Assembly (NCBI GenBank): GCA_964487915.1
Contig: CAZASN010000008.1
Span: 1 to 16,811 of the forward strand
Source: Proruminimicrobium sp964487915
GTDB lineage: Bacteria > Elusimicrobiota > Endomicrobiia > Endomicrobiales > Endomicrobiaceae
Length of the DNA: 16,811 bases
Reading direction: 5' to 3'
Position numbers and translations under genes: made by a program. How positions within the stretch are numbered: the first letter of the stretch is position 1; every line of letters starts with the position of its first letter. The notes under the pieces were generated by a model. That model was not told the origin of the DNA. It saw only the letters and a program-made list of their open reading frames with translations, and searched no databases. Shown here one piece after another: positions 12,301 through 16,811 of this stretch.

Positions 12301-15300
12301 AATTTTTATCTCGGCGGTTATGCTTGTACCGTTCCAGTTAACTGCAACCCCTTCCGGTTTTATTATAGTAGCTCCGAGTTTTCCTACTATGGCTGCAAAT
12401 GAAATTATGTCGCCCGGCGCAAAACTTGTTTCCAAAGGAACGCTCGACGTATACCCGTTGGGAAGAGACGCTGTTACGCCCGATATATAATTATACGCCC
12501 TGCATACAAGCGCTCCGTTATCATACGAAAATGAAACTTGTCCGCCTGCAGGTATTATTGTTCCGTCTCCCAGTTGAGCGCCGCCGGTCTGCGCTGTTAA
12601 GTGCAAGTATCCGCCTGAGGCTGTTGTTCCGGCGCCTATCATACCGGTCGGAATTGACCCGCGCTGAGGACCTGTAAAATCAACCGTTTCAGAAATATCT
12701 TCTCCGTATTCACCGGTTCCCTGCGTTAAACTCCAGCCGTTATCTTCAAGATATTTCTCAAACGCGGCCTGTACTTTTGACGGTTCTTTATAAGTAAAAT
12801 ATGACGAATCAAACATCCTGTCCCAACTTCCGTTTGCAAAAACATATTTGCCGGTTATGGTAATTGTTCCCAATTGTTCATCATCGCTTACTAAAACAGA
12901 ACCGGACCATGCCGTTGTTCCTTCTCCTATTATTACGGCTTTGCCGTTTCTTATTGACAGAACTGCGCCTATTCCGCTTATTGATACCGAACCGTCGGCG
13001 CCTATAACTATATTGCCGGATGTGTTAACCTGCTGCGGCGCAGAACTTTGATCGGATGACTGCGGATCATTTGTCTCAGGGTCCTTTTTATATGTGCCGC
13101 CGTTAAAAATAAATTCCGCGTTGCCGGTTGCCGCAAGATTTCCGTTTTCGTCAAATTGTAATTCAAATTCGACGTTGCCCAAAGCCGGAGTTTTATTATC
13201 CGACTTATACATTGCCGACGCCAATATCCCATCCGGAAGTTTTGCCTTAAAAGTACCCGTTACAGGATCCATAACGACTTGATATCTGCTTGAAACCCCC
13301 GGCGTCATTGAAAGCCCTTCTATGCCCGGAATAACAGATTCGACTATCGTTTTTGCCGAGAAATTTTTGAAAACTATTCCGCCGTCAAGATTTATTGAAC
13401 ATTCAGTCCAGAAATTATCATATGTAACTCCGAATTTTGATACCGTACTGAAAAAATCATGATCGTTATTTTGCAAATTCTCAAGAACTTTTTGCTTTAA
13501 ATCATCCGGAACGGTTCCTCTGAGAGTTTCATAAACTCCGGCAAGAATAAAATCAACTTCATCGTCTGTTTTTTGTTTGCCGAAATTTATGATACTCATG
13601 GCTCCGGAATGTTCATCGACAGAAAGTTCAAGCCCCATGCTTAAAAGCTTGGAATTAACGGCCAGTCTGTTTAGTCTTGAAGAAGCAAAATAATCCGATG
13701 TCACAGACGCAAGCCCCGCCATTACGTTATACATCAATTCGGAAGTTTGGACGGTAAAATCGACAAATTGTTTATATTTTTCGGTTACATATTCGGATAA
13801 ATTTGAATCATTAATAAATCCGTAACATTCTTTTGCTATACCGGTTAAAATTTCCGTAAGACTTGTTTGAACGGCTTCTATTCTTGCCGCAATCGCATCC
13901 GTCATACCGCCGACGCTGAATATAACAAGCAGCGCTTCAAGAGTTCTCGCATACGCCGATTGCTCTGCGTCCAATTCCGTTACGCTGTCGTTTCCGACGT
14001 CAATATTTCTCAAAGCCTCATCAAGATCTCCGCCGGCATTTTCAAATTCCTGTAAAATATATTCCTGAATTTCGGGAGTTACTTCATTATTCTGCACTAT
14101 GAGATAATACAGGAATAAATCTATTTCACCGTTTAAATAAGCGTCCGTCGCGGCCTCTACATCCTGATTTTTATATTCGGAAGTAGGCATAACAAAACCC
14201 GAACCGTCATATAAACCTTCAACTCCTTTAACTACTACTTCGGCATATCCTCCGACCTGCCATGCGCCTGTAGCTTCGTCTTTGACAACGGATACAAACT
14301 GAGCATCCGGATCTATTCTGACGGCGCCCGTGGTAACCTGTGATCCTTCGTAATCGGATCCTTCAAGCAATATATCTCCGTTTCCTAATTTTTTTACTTT
14401 ATTATCTTCAAGCCCTATACGCTCTATATTTGTTAAAGTGTAAGAACCGTCGGCCTGCTGTTCTGTCTGGGCTATAGTTTGAGCCATTTTTGCAGCGCCC
14501 GGAGAAGAGTCTCCGTCCGGTTCTTTCCAGACTCCTTCAATTACGGCATCTTCGGGACTATCCACGTCAATATATCCGTCTGTAACGCTGCCGCTTGAAT
14601 TTATTTTGCCGAAAAATTCTCCGGCAATGGCATCCGCGCCTTTTGCATAAGTATAAGAACAATGAACTCCGTTAAAAACAATGCCGTTTTTTGTCATCAA
14701 TAATGAAGACGGAGAAATAGTGTTTATATCTATCGTTACTCCGTAGCCTCTGGCTATAGTCGCGGCATTTGCGGCATTTGCAAGAGTTACGGCTTTTGCA
14801 AAATCTTTGTCTGATATTTTTATATTGTCTATGTTCGCATTTAATAAATCCTGAACGTTCTGCCCGCCTGACAAAACAACGGGATTGCCTTTATCGTCGG
14901 TTACGCTGTATTGTCCGTTTTCTCCGACTTGCGCATAACCTACAATAACGCCGTCTTCATAAAACGCGCCGGTTGAACTGTCAAAATATACTTTTTTATC
15001 AGAATCTTCGGGAGTTAAATCCGTTACGCTCTGCGGTATGACTCCTAATGAATTTACACGGTTAAGAACTTCCGCCGGAAGTTTTGATGAACCTGTCCAT
15101 GTTCCGGTTTTATAATCAAACGTTAAATTTGAAACAAGAGTATTTTTACCTGCGCCGTCGGAAGACCATACTTTTGCAGTTGTAGTGTCAAACAAATATT
15201 GCGTTCCGTCTACGTTGAACGAGGTTATATAAGACGGGATATATCCGTTAAGTTCATAAGAAGCGTTTAATGCTTTCAAATATGAATTTTTACTGTCGCA

Positions 15301-16811
15301 CGACGGCATGCCGAACATCTGGATTGAATCATAAGTCTGTGTTCCGGGATCCCAATGCGCTATACCGACAGGCGTAAATCCGGAATAAACCGTTCCGTCT
15401 CTGTCGTTAGGCAGTCCGCTTTGTCCGTTTGATATTATTATAGGCTGACCGTTTGAATCTACCGGTCTTTGCTGCCCGTCGGCTAACGGATAAGAATTAT
15501 CTTTTAATTTACCATATTCCGCATTTACGGTATCTTCCAAACCTGAATACTGTCCTGATGAATAATACATTGCCGAGTTAAACGAAATTTCATATTTATC
15601 GGCTTGCGGATCATATACCATCGTACCTATCTGCCCGCTGGAATTATACAATGCATGGGTTTCAACATTATAAACTATTGACGCACCGTTATAAGTAAAC
15701 GTTTTATATACATTGTTTGCGGCAACCATATTACCGTTTTTGTCTCTGCAGTTTACAAGCGTTCCTTGGGCAAAACATTTTGCTTCAACAGTTTCAACCG
15801 CAGCTTTAAGTTCGTCTTTATCTCCGCTTGTCGCAGCCGAATTCATTGACTGGGCTATTGATGCTAACTGTTCGGCTGTTATTGCATCAGTAAATGTTGA
15901 CTGTTTGACGCCGTCAACGCTTAAACCGGATTGTCCTACGGTTACCTTGCCTTTTGAATATGAAAATCCGTTAGTACCGCTGTAATTAAATGACCAGCCC
16001 TGACTCTTTAAAGAAGTTTCATATTGCTTTTTCATGGATTCATACATATTAAATTCAGATGCTTTTATCGTCCATTTCGTATCAGGCTTGCTCTCATCAG
16101 GCGTTACGGTTATGCTTGCTTTGCCGTTATTGTCTACTGTTATATTATCCGCAGAAATTACGGTTCCGCTAGGCGCGGTTATTGATAAACTTCCGTCGTT
16201 GCCGTTAATATTTACGGTTCCGCCTATTTCGCTTTGCGCGGCGGTTGTCTTATTATAATCTTTAACAAATTTACCGGCATCCTGTATATTGGCGGCATTT
16301 ATTGTTGTTTGAGGAGGATTTGTTCCGGCTGTTGGGATTGTTAAAGTCCATGAATTTGAATTTGTATTGTATGAAGCGGAACTTCCGGGTATACCGTTAA
16401 CGACGGTTGTTGACGTATTATAATCTTTTATAAAAGTTGATGTGGCATTAGCCGACATATTATTGACATTTACGGCCGTTGTCTGCGGAGGCGTTGTCGT
16501 GCTGCCGGGCGTAGGTACTGTTACCTGCCAGCCGGCCGAAGTATCGTAATTTGAACTGCTTCCGTCTATCGCTCCCGTTACAGCCGTCGCATTTTTATAT
16601 CCTTGGACAAAAGCGCTCGGATTTTCTATACCAGCAACATTTACTGTCGTTGTTTCATTATTCTTTCCGGGCGTAGGAACAGTTACCTGTACATCGCCTG
16701 ACGCATTTACGGATACCGTTGAATTATTTATTAAATTTTTTATTGAAGCTGCTGCACCCAAATCCTGAACGGCCTGGTCTACCGTCGTGTTACCGTTGTT
16801 TATCGCATTAT
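1..16811 (-). CDS. Giant multidomain surface/membrane protein with embedded SecA-like ATPase (internal fragment, open at both ends)
   Basis: One minus-strand reading frame is open across the whole window: 5,603 codons with no stop, checked triplet by triplet. Translation is coherent throughout, with alternating beta-rich, membrane, helical and ATPase parts, and I see no frameshift. Start and stop both lie outside, so true length is unknown but exceeds 5,600 residues. Overall function is not known. The recognisable core is a divergent SecA-type ATPase at residues 4124-4933, preceded by glycine-rich membrane segments and, further N-terminal, by repeats typical of bacterial surface proteins. I count only 14 cysteines, which suits an exported protein. 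From memory, giant genes of Omnitrophota share the combination of many membrane segments and a divergent SecA helicase domain. It is not a housekeeping SecA, which is about 900 residues, stands alone and has conserved motifs. The reading frame is certain; the overall role is inferred. Confidence 0.97.
304..600 (-). other. Possible C39-like (papain-fold) cysteine peptidase module (protein region)
   Basis: Residue 5410 is the only cysteine after the ATPase core. It sits at the start of a helix in a TDCVRIAKEATLEFF context, as catalytic Cys does in papain-like C39 peptidases. About 78 residues later comes DNHVISVKEI (His at 346-348, residue 5488), the strand position of the catalytic His in that fold, which often reads NHFVVV. 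A further strand ending in Lys-Asn follows (IVYAKN, about 280-297), where the third catalytic residue would fall. C39 peptidases usually cut after double-glycine leaders during export, so such a module would suit a secreted giant protein. The Gln that normally precedes the Cys is not evident, and the match rests on spacing. It may be an inactive relative or coincidence. Confidence 0.35.
601..2010 (-). other. Charged helical and coiled-coil region after the ATPase core (protein region)
   Basis: Residues 4934-5403 are mostly Glu/Lys/Gln/Ala-rich helix. In SecA the scaffold and wing domains would follow motif VI, but I see no convincing match to them. Strong coiled-coil candidates are 1330-1500 (residues 5104-5160, including QELNNLISSIKWIEENYEKE and KIAELYQAMTIMQQARYAQI) and 640-828 (including YDLQMQINALKKAREAILQN). 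A Gly-rich loop, RAGIAGGKNEYFG (about 1201-1239), and a short beta hairpin, IIFNKKDGTFAF, lie between them. A Gln/Glu-rich linker (EQQTESEQERP, about 1765-1797) separates the region from the motor. Likely roles are a lever or oligomerisation arm, by analogy with the long SecA helices (inference). Confidence 0.55.
2011..2049 (-). other. Motif VI of the SecA-like core, shortened (QGAGRIDPYGSNRF)
   Basis: Residues 4921-4933 fit SecA motif VI, which from memory reads QLRGRSGRQGDPGSSRF. Gln, one Gly-Arg, the Asp-Pro(-x)-Gly turn and the final Ser-x-Arg-Phe are kept. Three residues are missing, including the second Gly-Arg of the SecA motif. One arginine finger candidate (residue 4925) therefore remains from the usual pair. 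Confidence 0.8.
2173..2193 (-). other. Motif V of the SecA-like core (LIGRGWD)
   Basis: Residues 4873-4879 read LIGRGWD, after the strand YDYVISDAT. SecA has the strand VTIATNMAGRGTDI here. The Gly-Arg-Gly-x-Asp core is intact, with Trp replacing Thr. This motif in the second nucleotide-binding fold couples ATP hydrolysis to domain movement, and its retention argues against the domain being a dead remnant. Confidence 0.85.
2990..3780 (-). other. Insertion at the position of the SecA preprotein-crosslinking domain (protein region)
   Basis: Residues 4342-4606 lie between Walker B and the returning NBD1 segment, where SecA carries its preprotein-crosslinking domain. Here the stretch is longer and mainly helical and charged, with coiled-coil character around MKRYYEQLNKAGQKSAAIAE and EERELRVKEYQEFITSLK (about 3607-3720). 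A small beta piece, KIKVRISVDGKIKTVEI (about 3310-3360), and a Thr/Gln/Ser-rich stretch (3061-3250) follow. No clear match to the canonical crosslinking domain is visible. If the motor handles a substrate, this is where contact would be expected from SecA, so the substrate is probably different. Confidence 0.55.
3787..3801 (-). other. Walker B / motif II of the SecA-like core (CDEID)
   Basis: Residues 4337-4341 read CDEID after the hydrophobic strand RIGDAV. SecA has VDEVDSIL at this point, so the Asp-Glu pair (4338-4339) for magnesium and catalysis and the following Asp (4341) are all kept. The distance from the Walker A Lys is about 193 residues against about 100 in E. coli SecA, so roughly 90 residues are inserted between the two motifs. 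Confidence 0.82.
4372..4395 (-). other. Walker A / motif I of the SecA-like core (LRTAGGKT)
   Basis: Residues 4139-4146 read LRTAGGKT, followed by VITTM. Escherichia coli SecA, from memory, has MRTGEGKT followed by LTATL at this place. The phosphate-binding Lys (4145) and Thr (4146) are kept, and the Arg-Thr before the loop is shared, which points to SecA rather than a generic helicase. The SecA Gly-Glu pair is Ala-Gly here. Nucleotide binding is likely to be retained. Confidence 0.85.
4505..6640 (-). repeat. About six divergent alpha/beta repeats of 90-110 residues preceding the ATPase
   Basis: Residues 3391-4101 can be cut into units with the same order: a helix, a DG-turn beta hairpin of charged strands, a long helix of the form VL..IL..L...G, then a tail of the form I(D/N)(I/L)..L...I. 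Approximate units are 6316-6640, 6043-6315, 5734-6042, 5461-5733, 5155-5460 and, after a spacer, 4505-4860. Hairpin examples are FEDDGQKITITAV, FTIDGNRIIIKNN and LSVKGNGILTLNA. Helix-tail examples are LSILVNQLRTTGSVNINDVE and LGNILGVLNTSGNGQLDLSK. Sequence identity is low, so the call rests on the pattern. I do not recognise the family. Lying directly before the SecA-like core, the array may be a scaffold or a substrate or partner arm for the motor (inference). Confidence 0.5.
6641..7249 (-). other. Linker region with a further hydrophobic segment (protein region)
   Basis: Residues about 3188-3390 join the membrane region to the alpha/beta repeat array. A hydrophobic stretch lies at 6844-6948, starting at SPQMLIFSVATGLFQPFLG and continuing through ILLNVPGLG. 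Its prolines and glycines make a single clean transmembrane helix unlikely, and a re-entrant or amphipathic element is equally possible. Next to it, ISDVSAFISNLISSGN (about 7021-7068) is amphipathic. Towards the C-terminal side, KIDLSALNLIMND (about 6643-6681) matches the tail motif of the repeats that follow, so a degenerate extra repeat may begin here. No catalytic motif seen. Confidence 0.45.
7250..8040 (-). repeat. Duplicated glycine-rich membrane hairpin (glycine-zipper-like)
   Basis: Two segments share one plan: small-residue helix, short polar loop with aromatic residues, second small-residue helix. Copy one (about 7907-8040, residues 2924-2967) runs IIGGVIGGLASVAITG, then KWNWDWS, then FSGAVAGFFMGINIG. 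Copy two (about 7250-7443, residues 3123-3187) runs GGIGAVAGFGAGVIAGYIATG, shortened here by its Gly/Ala periodicity, then DFDAAW, then ALTGAGAGLLIGLGIG. The GxxxG-type spacing is that of glycine zippers found in membrane-inserting and pore-forming segments, including those before toxin parts of polymorphic secreted proteins. About 155 residues of mixed helix lie between the copies, with a further mildly hydrophobic stretch near 7690-7740. The duplication is clear at the pattern level; membrane insertion is inferred. Confidence 0.7.
8125..8448 (-). other. First hydrophobic cluster: two adjacent predicted membrane helices plus a third weaker one (protein region)
   Basis: Residues 2788-2895 hold a strongly hydrophobic run. 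It begins at AVIAVVTTILVAVAVIVA (about 8387-8440) and continues through a Gly/Ala turn into FFATLAVKLAIAIPTIIIAS (about 8300-8359), each long enough to span a bilayer. After a short charged loop (EEGRPEEA) comes a weaker segment, FLNLAIAAFMVATLGFGG (about 8194-8247). The plus strand here carries long open frames that are antisense by-products of these Ala/Val/Ile-rich codons. The helices follow the YD-like region directly and precede the duplicated glycine-rich hairpins, so they mark the border between the presumed external part and the membrane part. Whether they insert as true transmembrane helices or act as a pore-forming segment cannot be read from sequence. Confidence 0.75.
8466..10159 (-). 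other. Tyr/Asn/Thr-rich YD/RHS-like region (protein region)
   Basis: Residues 2217-2781 contain repeated aromatic strand-turn units that resemble YD repeats of RHS-type proteins. Examples are GTIYQYDGATNLLRTIQF (about 9547-9600) followed by IYFNDKGEI, then a Tyr/Gly-rich run (PEYGGYDYGYKKG, about 9199-9237) and GYRYDGNARGYYRVDENG (about 8827-8883). Threonine clusters occur at NTTTVNYTTTTW (about 9709-9744). In RHS proteins such repeats build a large beta shell. Here the match is loose, with no clear run of the canonical consensus, so the link is suggestive only. The region ends in a Thr/Gln-rich linker (about 8461-8580) directly before the first hydrophobic helices, consistent with an extracellular arm joined to a membrane anchor. 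Confidence 0.4.
10160..13569 (-). other. Beta-rich region II with polar linkers (protein region)
   Basis: Residues about 1081-2216 are mostly short beta strands with Gly/Asn/Asp turns. Two low-complexity linkers suggest domain borders: an Asp/Ser/Gln/Pro-rich one at 13021-13086 (DPQSSDQSSAPQQ) and a GSGSGSEG one at 12037-12060. Between and after them are stretches of Ig-like or jelly-roll flavour, such as strands around GTIIPAGGQVSFSYDNGALV (about 12511-12570) and VDGQKFKQTTVIGYSKD. Trp, Tyr and Phe are frequent on strands, as in carbohydrate-binding or adhesive domains. No catalytic motif for a glycosidase or peptidase was identified. I cannot assign a named domain from sequence alone; structure prediction in windows is likely to be more informative than profile search. 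Confidence 0.5.
13570..14170 (-). other. Helical island between beta-rich regions (protein region)
   Basis: Residues about 880-1080 differ sharply from the flanking beta-rich sequence. They hold long Glu/Ala/Leu-rich amphipathic stretches, for example TPEIQEYILQEF (about 14047-14082), a leucine-rich stretch around ARTLEALLVIFSVGG (about 13909-13953), and SLTEILTGIAKECYGF. Turn-rich NG and DG motifs are scarce here. The hydrophobic part LEALLVIFSVGGM is too short and too flanked by charge to call a membrane helix with confidence. No family is recognised. It could be a spacer bundle or the helical part of an enzyme domain whose beta part lies in the flanks. Confidence 0.5.
14171..16162 (-). other. 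Beta-rich region I with recurring DG..Y / TG hairpin-like units (protein region)
   Basis: Residues 217-879 are rich in Gly, Asn, Asp, Ser, Thr and Tyr, with short hydrophobic strands between turn motifs. A loose unit recurs: a DG or NG turn, a strand with Tyr or Phe, a TG or ST turn, another aromatic strand, then SSG or DG. Examples are VDGTQYLFDTTTAKVWSSDG (15154-15213), YNVETHALYNSSGQ (about 15631-15672) and KVYFDSSTGAFYEDG (about 14950-14994), followed by GENGQYSVTDDKGNP. The pattern suggests chained beta-hairpins such as solenoid, carbohydrate-binding or RHS-like folds, but no family is recognised. A short helical stretch (AITAEQLASIAQSMN, about 15841-15885) interrupts it. The role is probably extracellular, as part of a long binding or structural arm (inference). 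Confidence 0.55.
16163..16788 (-). repeat. Tandem repeats of about 57 residues near the N-terminal side of the fragment
   Basis: Four successive units occupy residues 8-215: a partial unit at 16654-16788, full units at 16483-16653 (57 residues) and 16309-16482 (58 residues), and a diverging unit at 16163-16308. Each opens with TT and an alternating V/I-N pattern, has a middle of the form FVKDYN..T.V, and the better-kept units have a Gly/Ser/Asn turn and an aromatic strand ending in VTVPTPG or LTIPTAG. The full units end in PPQ, and PPQ-TT marks the junctions. Composition is Thr, Asn, Ser, Val and Pro, with little charge and no Cys. This is usual for repetitive stalk or adhesin parts of surface proteins, but I cannot name the family. 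DNA identity between units looks modest, so the repeat is old rather than a recent slippage product. The array may continue beyond the window edge, since the first unit is cut. Confidence 0.8.

Noticed and set aside
15721..15780. CFAQGTLVNC resembles the start of a Hint/intein domain (CF..GT.V)
   Set aside because: The later Hint signatures, a TxxH motif and a terminal HN-type motif, are not seen downstream, and the sequence runs straight on into the beta-hairpin pattern.
1..16811. tRNA, rRNA, CRISPR array, insertion sequence, promoter or terminator
   Set aside because: No intergenic space exists. No direct repeats with regular spacers, transposase signature, cloverleaf-like segment or hairpin with T-run was seen, and uninterrupted coding across the window leaves no room for them outside the gene.

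Overview
The window is a single coding sequence. On the minus strand, the register whose codons begin at plus-strand positions 1, 4, 7 and so on holds 5,603 complete codons with no stop. I split every 60-base line into triplets and found no in-frame tta, cta or tca. The ORF runs off both ends, so the window is an internal piece of a gene longer than 16.8 kb. No start codon, ribosome binding site, promoter, terminator, RNA gene, mobile element or second gene is visible. Residue numbers below count from the first complete codon at the 16,811 end.

Order of the protein, N- to C-terminal (right to left): (1) tandem repeats of about 57 residues, Thr/Asn/Pro-rich (residues 8-215); (2) a long beta-rich part full of short 'DG..Y.f...TG' hairpin-like units, broken by one helical island (217-2216, island 880-1080); (3) a Tyr/Asn-rich stretch resembling YD/RHS repeats (2217-2781); (4) a membrane-like region with two adjacent hydrophobic helices and a duplicated glycine-rich hairpin (2788-3187); (5) about six divergent alpha/beta repeats of 90-110 residues (3391-4101); (6) a divergent but clear SecA-type ATPase core with recognisable motifs I, II, V and VI and the SecA-specific segment between them (4124-4933); (7) a charged helical and coiled-coil part (4934-5403); (8) a possible C39-like cysteine peptidase fold (5410-5500), after which the window ends.

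Organism: GC content is around 40% by eye, with A/T-ending codons preferred (many GGA, AAA and GAT). From memory, giant bacterial genes with many membrane segments and a divergent SecA DEAD helicase domain have been described mainly from Candidatus Omnitrophota, ultra-small, probably predatory bacteria. The architecture here fits that description well. Assignment to Omnitrophota is inference; Elusimicrobiota or another deep lineage is possible.

How the parts may work together (inference): the N-terminal repeats and beta-rich modules look like a surface or adhesive stalk. The glycine-rich hydrophobic middle could anchor or insert in a membrane. The SecA-like motor needs ATP and so should sit in the cytoplasm or in a compartment supplied with ATP. 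The protein may be a surface fibre carrying its own translocation motor, possibly with a peptidase that cuts or matures it. None of these roles is demonstrated by the sequence alone.
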